A stretch of DNA of 64,000 bases from Monarcha castaneiventris obscurior (lineage: Eukaryota; Chordata; Aves; Passeriformes; Monarchidae), in assembly GCA_026261815.1 (NCBI GenBank), contig JAMPIT010000230.1:35300501-35364500 (forward strand), read 5' to 3'. A program made the translations under genes and the position numbers. This document shows, piece by piece, positions 24,237 through 35,181 of the stretch. How positions within the stretch are numbered: position 1 is the first letter of the stretch; every line of letters begins with the position of its first letter. The notes beneath the pieces are model-generated. The model ran no database searches. It worked only from the letters and a program-made list of their open reading frames with translations, and had not been told where the DNA came from.

Positions 24237-26857
24237 AGGAAATGTTTGAAAGAAGGACACTAAGAAAAGTCTTTTTTTTTTGTGATAGCTCCTTGACTTT
24301 TGACAGAATATCATGGGTAAAATTCATAATTGGATTTGTCACTTAGATCTATTTTCAGAATTCAGTTTCTCAGGTTACTGGATGTCGCTTGAAATCTCAG
24401 CAATTTTTTCCGCTTCTTAGAGAGGTTTAACACCTTTGGTGCAAGTCAACATTAATGCTACAGCACTATTCAGTACATGTTGAAATCTAATGCACTTTGC
24501 TCTAATTATGAGGTCACTATTAGCATGCACAAATGCACATAATCGATTAGAAACAACATACTTCTCAATAAATAATGTACTTAGGAAGATGACAACCCAG
24601 TAACATGCCATTTTAAAAAAGCTTATTAGTCCATGAATTATAGCTTTTCTCAGAAAAAAACAAAGGTGTTAAACACAACTCAAGAAGGCAAAATATCTAA
24701 ATCAATAAACCCCAAGTATTTTGTGCAAGAAAATATTTATCAATTCATAATTTATCCATCATAAGAACAACCACTTTCAGATCTTCCTGGCCTTTGCTAA
24801 AGATGAGGACAAATTATTTCAGTCCTGTTATTGCACAACATTGGCAAGTCAACACTTCCAAGTCAGTGATAACATGCAGCCTCACTACAGAGGACCAAAT
24901 CTGAGTGAATTTTTTCTTGTCGTTATTCTTTGGGAAGACTAAGTTGTCTAGGATTTTCAGACCTCAGGTTCTCCCACATGCCTGCCTTGTACTCATTAAG
25001 TGGAGAACAACTCCAAGTCTTCACTCTACACTGAGGGTAAAAATCTGAGTGCAACAATCTGAGGGCAATCTAGCTGCCTTATTCCCCAAATGTGACTCTC
25101 TTGAAAAGCACTTCAATCCCAGGCTAGCCAATTAAAAGAAACCTTCCATTGCCATAATGATAGAGGTGTCTGAACTGTACTGTGCTTCCACTTTCCTCTG
25201 TGCTACAATAACATGCCATCTCTTCTCTCAACCCCCCAGGAGTTTTCTGAGGTCAGTCTGCTTGCTAGTGGGCCAGCTTCAGAATGAGCACAGCTGAATG
25301 CAATCGTACATATTTTTATAGCAAATGTTAATAATCTAATTACTGTGAATCATAATTCAGGTCTAGATTCGAATTCTAAAATCTCCCTTACATGTCCTTC
25401 CCTCAGAATGAGCCACTCCGAGTCAATACTGAAAACCAAAACATTCAGATTGGCAACCTTTACATCCTGATTTGCACTCACTTGTCACTGTAAACTAAAT
25501 ATATTTGAATGCCACAGTTAAGTTCATTAGAAATTAGCAAATGCATATTAAAAGCTCTTCTCCCAGATGTGAAAATGCCTATTAATGAAACTCGGCTTTA
25601 AAAGTCTTAACACATAAATCACAGAAACATTATTCCACTTGTAAATTTTAAGTATCACCAATAAAAATAATGCTTATCAAAGGAAGCATTTGTGGTTGCT
25701 GCCATTCTTCTCATCTGTTTTAAACTAGATTGCCTCAGCAAGATAAAAGCATCCTCATCACCTCTCCCAATGGAAAAGGCAGCAACCAAGGCTGCATATT
25801 AAGGCATGCAAGAACAAAAAAGGTGTCTTTAAAAAAAGATATACGTATATATATACACTAGAACTAAGTAGCCTGTAAAACATAGGCCTTGCTTCAGATT
25901 CAAGAACTGAGCTGCAACAGGCAGTCATGCTGCAGGTGAGGAAGGAGATGGTGGGACCTACATCCTGTGTAGGCACAGCATAGCCTACATAACACTTCTA
26001 TAAATGTTGTGTTAATTTATCTCAGAAGAGCCACTATCAGTCTGATTCCAGCTTAAATAGAAGATACTTGATTTGGAGAGAAATTATCACTCGCAGCAGC
26101 TTCAGGCATGAACTCCTGCAGCTTTAGACAGGGGTGGGTAATAAACTCCCAGACTTTCAAGCAGCTCTGTCAAGATGCACTTTACAAATCAATAATGGCC
26201 CCTACCTATTAGCTAATAATATCCAATAATACCTACCTACCTATTAGTTTGAGAGGGCCTATCTGAGCGCAGAGCATCCCACTGCTTCTATCCTAACCCG
26301 CAATCACTGAAACCTGAAGTGTCAGAACGAGAGAGGCAGATTTTTCTACATTCATCTTTCTTCACTGATGAACCATCTCAGCCTTTTTTTTTAACTCTGT
26401 TCCTTCTTTTAAAAGCATAATTAATTCCCCCATTTATCTAGAGGCAGCCTGTGTGCTGAGGAAAGGCTGCAAGTGACCTCAGCAGTTTCAGCAGCTCTCA
26501 GCTGTGTATTCCCAATACAAGGTCCCTCTGCAGCCTCTCCAATAACCCCAGCAACCACTATCCCTAGATATTGGGTATTCCTAGATCCAGCAAACTAGGA
26601 CATGAGCTTATTTGGCATCCCCAGATTTAACTTCTTCCCCACCCTCAGAGGACTAACATCTACTGCACCAGCTAACCCAAAGGACTGTGTCTCCCTTCTT
26701 TTGCAGTCCATCTGTTTAAACAAGGCCTGCTGGGTTTGTTTTAATGCTGCTTTTCCTCTTCTTCTTTTTTCTTCTTTTTTGCCTGAAAGTCCCATACAAA
26801 TGAAAATTACTATAAAGCAAAAACCATAACACACCAGATCAAGGATTTCACAGAAGC

Positions 26858-27265
26858 TCAAAATGGTTAAGGTTGGAAGGGATCTCTGGAGGTCGTCTAG
26901 TTCCAATTCTCTCTCAAGCAGGGCCACATACAGCCAGTTGCCCAGGACCCTGTTCAGATGACTTTTGAATATATCCAAAGGTGGAGAATCCACAACCTCC
27001 CTGGGCAACCTCTTCTGATGCTCCATCACCTTCACAGTGGAAAAGTATTTCCTGATATCCAGACACAGAGCCTTCTGTGTATCAGTTTGTGCCCACTGCC
27101 TCTCACCCTGTCACTGGGCACATCTGAAAAGAGCCTGGCTTCACCTTTACATTCTCTGGGTATTTGTACACATTGGCAAGATACACCTGAGCTTTCTCCT
27201 CTTCAGGCTGAACAGACCCAGCTCTCCTTTGAGAACAGCCTTTCCTCATAGGAGAGATGCTTGTT
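26858..27265 (-). mobile_element. CR1 LINE 3' end with ORF2 C-terminus
   Basis: The plus strand carries GGTTAAGGTTGGAAGGGATC and TCTGGAGGTCGTCTAGTTCC, the reverse complement of a CR1 3' region. The minus strand translates in part to VMEHQKRLPREVVDSPPLDI and FKSHLNRVLGNWL, which is the familiar C-terminal end of the CR1 reverse transcriptase ORF. The copy is 5'-truncated at about 27,265 and has several substitutions. The terminal ATTCTRTG tail is missing or degraded. Confidence 0.9.
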
Positions 27266-27824
27266 AGCCAGGAGAATTTCCCACATCTGAGAAGGGTGCC
27301 CCAAAAAAGTGATCTTGTACTGTCCTGTTAAATACATACTGTGGCATCAATGTTTGGCAATGTGATGCTTGGATAACAGGAGAAGCCCTGCAATTCTGGT
27401 GCAACCAGCACTGCCTTGGGGCAATCAAACCCCAGAGATGTAAAAATAAAATAAGAAAGATCAATACAGTGTAAATTTGGAACAGCACTTTCCAGTGAGC
27501 GAGTTTGTTGAGGATAAATGTTATTCTTTACTCATCAGTGCAGTCATTTTCAGGATTTGCCAGCGCCGCACTGCATACTGCTCTCCAGCATGTTTCCATT
27601 GGACAGTAAGGTGGGGGGAGCACTCTCAATAGCCCAGCAAGGGACAGATGAGGAGGGAGGATATTCCAATAGAGTCGGGTTTCTCCCAGCCCTTAGGAGC
27701 CCCACTGGTCACATGCAGCTCATTCAGAGGCACAGAGTTTCAAAGATCACAGCTAAGCCCAAAGACAGACTCACATCACTGCCTATGAACAAACCTTCGC
27801 TGCATTTTACACTGAGTTCAAAAC
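27266..27824. other. Unassigned stretch between CR1 and SINE
   Basis: About 560 bp of mixed composition, GC-richer at 27,540-27,740. A 108-codon plus frame (27,518-27,844) runs into the SINE and shows no motif. I see no gene. Confidence 0.5.
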
Positions 27825-27962
27825 AGAATCACAGAACATTCTGAGTTGGAAGGGATCACAAGGATCATTGAGTCCAACTGCTAAGTAAATGGCCTGGACA
27901 GGAATCAAACCCACAACATTGCTGTTATTAGTGCTATGCTCTAACCAACTGAGCTAATCTCA
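27825..27962 (-). mobile_element. tRNA-Ile-derived SINE, TguSINE1-like
   Basis: Read on the minus strand, the head is tRNA-Ile-like. It has a TAGCTCAGTTGG A box (27,945-27,956), an anticodon-loop CTAATAA with anticodon AAT, and a GGTTTGATTCC B box (27,901-27,911). It then passes into a CR1-type tail (TTGGACTCAATGATCC ... CCCTTCCAACTCAGAATGTT) that ends near TTCTGTGATTCTG. This head-tail combination is the structure of TguSINE1, a passerine SINE mobilised by CR1 reverse transcriptase. CAGAATCA occurs at both edges (27,824 and 27,961), though at the CR1 end it overlaps the tail repeat. It is not a functional tRNA gene because the acceptor stem is absent. Confidence 0.85.
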
Positions 27963-30900
27963 GAATCAACACAACCATTGCTGCATTTCAAAGCTATGTC
28001 AAAATTGATCCACAAAGATTTGTAAGTAATTAATTGATTTTTTTCCATTTAGTGAATGAGAGGAAGAGGAATTTCACATGGCCTCTACTGTATGTGTTCA
28101 ATTATTTGAACATTAATAAAAACAACCACAGGGGTTCCATACCTAAGAATCCAGGAAAGTGTTTTTGTATTCATACATTCCTTTTCACATAAAAAGGTAA
28201 TATCTTTGATGGAATATTGTTAAATATTGCATGCAGGAGTCCTTAATGTTTAAAACCAGTAACTTATTTAGATTTCAGTTTTATTTAAAGGCTTCTGATA
28301 TTTTTAACAGTCAAAATCATGCAAACAAACCCTCAACTTGGAGTCATTTGCCATCCTGTGCTCCCATATACCCTCTAAGCAAGATAATCCTCAAGGGACG
28401 AGTCATATGCAAATTTATTTTGCAACTTGGGATTGTGCTAAATAATTACTAACAAAAATGTATTATTTAGCTCCAGGCTATCTTGGTGCATTAGAATTAA
28501 ATGGCAACTATTTGCTCTTTCACTTGTGGCAAGAACTACTGGGCTGATGTCAGCATCATTTTGAATGCCATTATCGCCGTCTCTGGCTCTTTAGAAGGAG
28601 CAGGCAGATTTATTTACAACCTAGTGAGTGTCTCACATTTCTTTGAGCATGACACCATAGAAAATATCCTTCTTAGTCTAGATTACCAGGAGTATATTAG
28701 TATTATTAAAAGATATCCTTTTATTAAGAAGGTTGCTATGACATTCCCCTCTCTGTGGGAAAATTCATTATCACATACCATTTGAGCACCAGTAGGCAAC
28801 TGCACATATTTACTGCAAGGGAAATGCCAGAAAGCAGAATACGCTTTTGAGCGTTTGCCAAAGAGCCATGTGACACATGCCCAGATCTGGTGTTAAGGGT
28901 TGTGGGGGTTTTAATTCCCTTTTTTTTTTTTTTTCCCAGAAATGCCAGTGAAAGAGAGTAACAAGACACTGCACAAGTCTGAATCCCAGCTGTTCTTCTC
29001 TTTGGAAAGATCCCAGAAGCATCAGCACTGCACACTCCCACTGACAGGCAGAATAGGCTGAAGAAATAGGAGGGCTGAACCAGAGGACTGCTTGTTTTTC
29101 ATGGTCAGTGACAAGGTCTGACTTGCCACACTTGCAGGCACTACTGAATCACACTGGGAATATCCTCTCTGTGTCTTTCCTTCCAGGGGACAAGTGCTTG
29201 GAGCCTCAGCCGTTTGGGCAGAATCTTTCCACAATATCCTACTCCATCTGTGAGCATAAGTGTCACAATGTGGCCATAAATTACTAGTTTCTAAGGCTTA
29301 ATTGAGCATATATAAAGACACACACTCCCCTGCCTCTGTCTTAACCAATGCCATCCTCTTTTTGGTGTCCTTTTTAAAGGCCATATTTATGATGGAAATA
29401 TTGTAACGATGCATTCAAAACACATTGCAAACTAAATATTCATGAAGTCAAACAAATACTCCTACAGAAATATCCTCTTATGGATTCATAGCAAAGGGGG
29501 ATTTGTTTCAGTGCTTGGCAATATACTTTCTCTGCAAGCAAAACAGTGCTCAGCCTGCCCCGGCTCAGCCTTGGCTTAGCAGCAGTCACTCTCTCCACTC
29601 TCTCCTTGTTACCAAGGTTTATCTTGACACAGACTGAACCCAAAAGCCCTTTGGCCTAACACTGTCATAAAACCAAAGCATCCAAACTTTGCTCTAACAT
29701 AAGAATGTAATCCTTTATGGACACTGAGGCAATAAGCAATCAAAGTTCACGAATCTGAACACCATCTTTAACAAAGGCTTCCTCAGTCAGAAAGCAAAAC
29801 AAGATCAGTTTCCTTCTGAAATTTCATTAATAGCTTTGTCATGCCTTTCTATCCCTGTCCTATTCAACTTAAGAGGGTCACCTGACTCTAAAGTAAAGAA
29901 CACAATACAAATACTCCCAGACCTTTTGAATCTGAGTTCAAGGCTAAACTTAGGCTCCCCCTTCTGTCTAGATACATACTACCAGAAAGTGGGGAAAAAA
30001 TTAGGGCTGTTCAGTACCATCAAATATTGAAATGTGTCCTTGTATTCTGCATGTTCATTCCCTAGAGAAGGCCTGCAAGTAGTATAATATTTAAACCTGA
30101 ACTACTTCAGGAACAGGCAAGTGAAGGCTACCACTACTTTAGAACTGAAGTTCCTACCTTTCAAAATTATAGTCTTCCATCTTCCACAGGCCAAAACTCA
30201 TACTTGCTTTTAGAAGGTGACACACAAAAAGCAATAATCACAATATTTATCATTCAGTTCCCAGGTTTTTTTATTATTTTGACAAATACATGGTCAACAT
30301 GTGTTAGTTTTTACTCAAATACAGATTCAAAGCACATGTTTTGCTACAGCTGATATTAAACCTCCTTGAAGCAGATGGGGATACATCCACTTCCCTACTC
30401 ATTAGATAAACAAAGGAAACACATTCACATTTAGATATCATTACTATCCCAATTATGCCTTCAGACTCCAACTACAAATACTTTATTTTTATTTGGACCA
30501 ATATTCAGTCAGTTACCATTTCAAATATTGCCAGGCAACAGACAAGTGAAGAGATGGAGCCATCTAAGAGCTAAAGGCACAACATTTTTAAAGTAGAAAT
30601 CAAATATTGGTTAAATAATAATTAAAATGCTACTTTATGCTTTTAAAGGTGAACCAAATACCAATTAATGTAATAAAGTCCATTGAATTCTCTATTTTAA
30701 CAAGTTCTCTGACGAAAGGACTGTTTGGTGTCTTACATCCTCAGAAGATGTTTCATCTGATTTTGATTCCATTACTTAACTAATCCATACAACATTGTAA
30801 ATGGGAAGCACAAGCAAAGCATACCTTTCTCCTTAGTTTATTTACTTAAATGGATTTGATCACGGAGCAGAGATATCCCTACAGATTTGTAACACAGAGA

Positions 30901-31393
30901 AAGCATTATTAATTAATAAACCTTCATATAAGCAAATAAATCTAAGTTCTAATAAGTTTACATGAACCAGTTCCTCTTTTTAATATAGTCCAGGCTCAGG
31001 AACACAGCTTGAACATAGTAAATAGGCGAACATAAATTAAACAACATAAGTACAACAAAAGCAGCGGCAAAGCACTGTCCAGTTCTCACCAGGAAAAAGA
31101 CAAATATAAAGATAAAACGACAACAAAGGAAGCAAGTTTTGACAACTTCATCAGGAGAGAGAATTTTACAATCAAAAGGAAAAGGAAACACAAAATGGCT
31201 AAAAAAGGCTTCTCCTGTGAAAGACAAGAGAAACAGTCTCTCTGCTCCAAGTAGCAGCACCTATCAACTGTGCAAAGAAAAAGCCCCACACCTCTGGTGA
31301 CAATGTTTCACGTGTTAGTGTGGTCTCAGGGACACTTTTCCTGAAACAACACTAAATACTAAAAATAGGGTTTCTCCACCGTCAGGACATGTC

Positions 31394-31394
<1 letters not shown>

Positions 31395-31424
<30 letters not shown>
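31395..31424 (+). repeat. Poly-A run of 30
   Basis: An uninterrupted run of 30 adenines. No retrocopy-like sequence or target duplication is evident on its left side, so it is treated as a homopolymer and not as a retroposon tail. The length may vary between individuals or with sequencing chemistry. Confidence 0.9.
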
Positions 31425-31426
<2 letters not shown>

Positions 31427-34400
31427 CCTACAAAAGGGAAATCCCACTGATATTCCAAGGTCGAAAACAGAAATAATCAGCTAAGGAGTCAGGACATTGC
31501 TTTCTCACTTTCACTCTTGACTAGGTAAAGCAGCAGGCACCAGGGACGCCAGTTCAAGTGCTGCCCCTAACAGCAAGTACTCCTGCATCTGCTTCTGAGC
31601 TTTGTTCCCTCCCTGGTACTCCTGGAGAGGCTGCAGCTGCCTCACACTTAACCCTGCATCAAACTGGTAGTATTAAGCAGATCCTCCTACCTCCCCACCC
31701 TCAAAGATGGCTGTAACTTTAAGTCAAAAACCGTAAACATATGTCACATTTGATTTTCTTAAGTGATTAGTATATTACTAATCAAATTGAGAAGCTGATT
31801 AGCAAATTGAATATCTGATTAGCTCCTTCCATGATGCAAAGAATTAGATATTAATCAAAGCTCATGAAGATAAGCACCACCATCCTTACACTCAAACCAA
31901 GCACCTGCAATTCAGAAGGGGGCAAATAATGATTATTAAAACCAATGAATTGTGGCTCTTTGATTAGTTCAAGACACTTTTTCCTCATCAAATCAAGATA
32001 ATTATACAATAAATCTTTGAAAATACATGCTGTATTTAACAAAGCAGGCCTGATACGTTTGTGTTCAATAAAGACTCTTCCCTCAGTGCTCCTCCAGCTA
32101 GCTAAATATCCTCTTTTGCAAGATGCCCTGCCACTACAAAATTCTATTCCAACAGCTGCTGACTGCTTTACTGATATTGGCACAAACAAGTAACTCATGA
32201 TGTTATACAAAAACTGAGTTTGCTCCACAGGTGATGGAAGGCAGTTCATAAGGTGGCTTAAAATAAGAGGAAGAAAAAGGGGAAAGGAAAAAAGTATCTG
32301 TTGGTGTCAAGACAACTTTTTGGCAGAACTCAGGAAGAGGACAGCTTTCAGCTGATTAGCTGTGCCTTAGTAATTAAAGAGTCACCATAGTCACTGGGAC
32401 TTGCTTCAAGCTAGTTTCCAAGTTAGAGTTATCAATAACAAACTTTAAATATATTCTACCCAGACTGATCCCAACACAGGGCTAGGTTGCTGATGCTTAA
32501 TTGTGTTGAGTCTAAGTTTTGTTTTGTTGGGGTTTTTTAATTTAAACTTGAGTAATCAGTATCTGTCTACATTAAATCTTTTTATCCCTGCAGTATTTTT
32601 GTTCTATCAATGTTATGATAACTATAAACAAAAAATTTGGCTTTTATTTCTTAAATGTTTCCAAATAAGCACGCTTATTAGTTTCCTGCTTATCGTGGGT
32701 TTTTTCAAGGAAAATTGCAGTTAATTTTAACCAAGTTATAAATTCTGAGGTATAAATTCTTTCTCAGATGAGAATTAAAAATCTTAATTAATTCCTCTCT
32801 GCCTACAGCCAGCCAATATATTTCAACCACCTTTATCATCCTCTGCATCAGCTATTGGATAAAACACATTAGCCATTGCTCTATTGCTGTATCTTGCCTG
32901 CCCAAGAGAGCCAAAGGATTCCATTTCAGTCCCACTTAATGAGCTGAATTATCAAAGAAAACAAATGTTAGTCCTCAAACTTGCCTTCAGTTACCATCAG
33001 TATTAAAATCTGGTCCATTACAACATTTTCTTCTCTGTTTGTTCCTGTCTTCTTTCTTTTCTCCTTATGCTAGGAAAACCTGCACCCATTAAAATGTGAT
33101 CACTCATCAATTTTCCTGTGCTGTCAGAAGTGCATTTGTTTCTGAATGGTTCAAAGCATTGCTGTGAGAATCTTCATAAAATATATCTTGAGTAGACTCT
33201 ATTAAATTGGGTGCCACAATCCTTTCCATCTTGAATAAATACAACAAAATCAAGAAGGAATACGAGGAAGTGTTCACCTATTACCATAACAAAAATCTCC
33301 ATATTTGTATTCAGCTGTGACAATAACATGAATAATTGAACACAAATCTATTGACTTGCAAGTGATATAATATACAGGGTTGGGAATTGTGCTTCATACA
33401 CAATTTTATACATGAGGAAGATGAACAATTTCAGTCCAAATCACTGTTAAACTATCAAAACAGCAAACATCCACATATACCTTTGGTGTTTTTCTAGGCA
33501 GCAAATTATTACATTCTGCTTATGAAAACCAAAGGGGAAAAAAAAAAAAGGAGCAAACAAAAAAAAAAGGATGCAGTACCAACCAAATTATGTCTATTCC
33601 TTTGTACCACATATGTGATATCAAAATCTACTGTGAACTACACACCACCGGAGCAGTGACTAAAGGAAAGTAAATCACAATTTTGAGTATCAAAATACAG
33701 AAGTCTTTACTACTAGGACAGAATAAATGGCTCACTGTCCACTAGTGAAGAACAAGAATATACAGATATAATAAATGCATTTTTCATAGAAAAGGTACTG
33801 TTATCCAGAGATACAAATTCAGAATTCTTCAAACTCTGTTATGGCATTTAACAAAGCTGTAGCAGCTTCTTCATCTTTGCCTTCTGAAATTTGCCTGGAA
33901 TAGTTTCATTCCTAAAGAAAAAGGCTGTGGGAGTGCTGCATGTAACATTTCTAAAGCAAACTGGAACAGTTGGTGAGAAACTGCAACTCAAACTGACTGA
34001 ACACATTAAAACAGTTCATGGGAAGCAGCAAATGCAAGATTTCTCTACTATCCTGTGCTATTACACAGCAGTCAAATAGAATTTCAGTATGTGCATTCAT
34101 AAAACACAAGGACACCCACACTTAGTGCTGCAGAGCAGAAAATGCGATGCACTCTCTAAGAGAGTCCACAGCAGGTTAGGCACTTACTGATACTTTCCCA
34201 AACACCTAATGCACCTGGCCTGGCTTTGATGCAGTGCCTTTCAAATGTTCTGTTAAAAACAGTGAACTTCAGCATCCTTAAAACAGCTGCCCCTGCTGTG
34301 TAAAGCAGCCCAAATGTGGTTTTCATTCAAAACTGTGTATTTTTTGCTGTGGAACAGACTTCAGTGTATTATACAGCCTGCACTGTGTTGAGATAAAGGA

Positions 34401-34462
34401 TGCTTAAGGAGCACTGGATGACTGGCATCCCTTTGTGTCTCTCAAGAAAACAAATTTCTCAC

Positions 34463-34552
34463 CGCAGGAGGCTACTCCTTAGAGAAGATTTGAAATACAT
34501 ACACTCCAAAATTATTTCACAGCTGTGCAAGTACCTTAACTCTCTGACCAAA
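34463..34552 (-). other. Candidate exon of unknown gene (90 nt)
   Basis: On the minus strand a very good acceptor (AAGTCTGTCTGGTCTTTCAG) precedes 90 nt that end at a good donor (CTGCG|GTGAGAAA). Only one frame is open. It reads LVRELRYLHSCEIILECMYF then KSSLRSSLL, entering and leaving in phase 2. The peptide is leucine-rich and helix-compatible, with no recognised family. The closeness of the two splice sites and the single open frame are consistent with an exon, but chance cannot be excluded. Confidence 0.25.
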
Positions 34553-35116
34553 CTGAAAGACCAGACAGACTTATAAGAATAAAGCCTTGGTATCCAACTG
34601 GGCCATAAAAGGCAGGCTTTTGCTGTACCCTCCCATTTTTTTTGGAGTCCAAACAATTACTACTACACATTTTAGTCTTTCTTGGTTTATTTTATTTTAA
34701 GCCACTGTAAGATCATTTCAATAGTAGAATAGAAAACAATTAGCATGCCTCCAGACAGCCACTGGAACTTTGTGGAGCTTCTGCCTGGTAGCTTTTAACA
34801 TCACCTTTCTTAAATAAGGTACAATTTCCCCCCCACTCCCTCCTTGTCAATGGGTTGGACAACACACCTGTGGAGAGAAGATGCATCCCCCTACTGCTCA
34901 ATTTTTCTCCTTTAGTAAGTGTAAATGTTAAACTGACAGCAGTTACATCCAGACTGGATACCTGCTGGAACGTACATTCCTACAAGGCCTAGAGTACATT
35001 TCTGATGGGCCACACAACCTCAAATCATCTTCCTAAATATTTAGTGGAGTGGTGCAGGTAACACAAAGGGAAAAAAAGAAAAAACGAAAGAAAACACCAA
35101 ACCATTATTACCGCTG

Positions 35117-35159
35117 ATTAAACCATCATTAAACCATCATTAAAACATCATTAACCATC
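35117..35159 (+). repeat. ATTAAACCATC tandem array, four units
   Basis: Four consecutive units of 11, 11, 11 and 10 bp occur: two exact ATTAAACCATC copies, one ATTAAAACATC and one ATTAACCATC. It is a minisatellite-like slippage array and directly abuts a perfect hairpin. Confidence 0.85.
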
Positions 35160-35181
35160 AGAAGGCAAAACCTGCCTTCTG
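35159..35181. repeat. Perfect 9-bp inverted repeat, 5-nt loop
   Basis: CAGAAGGCA and TGCCTTCTG are exact reverse complements around AAACC. The left arm begins at the last base of the 11-mer array, so the two structures touch. Confidence 0.8.

Larger units (their letters stand above)
19441..26857. other. Unique stretch with GC-richer islands and candidate exons
   Basis: No recognised gene. The stretch contains two perfect short hairpins (19,578 and 22,124), a GC-richer island at about 22,700-23,350, another at 23,940-24,240, a 17-bp duplication at 23,416, and conserved-element-like AT-rich words at 24,430-24,570 and 25,300-25,610. The best splice-flanked open segment of the window lies at 21,767-21,982. 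Confidence 0.55.

Noticed and set aside
27901..27962. tRNA-Ile gene on the minus strand
   Set aside because: A and B boxes are present, but the acceptor stem is missing and the sequence continues into a CR1-type tail, so it is a SINE.
31851..32249. 132-codon minus-strand protein
   Set aside because: No splice structure, no motif and no compositional signal. Treated as a chance open frame.
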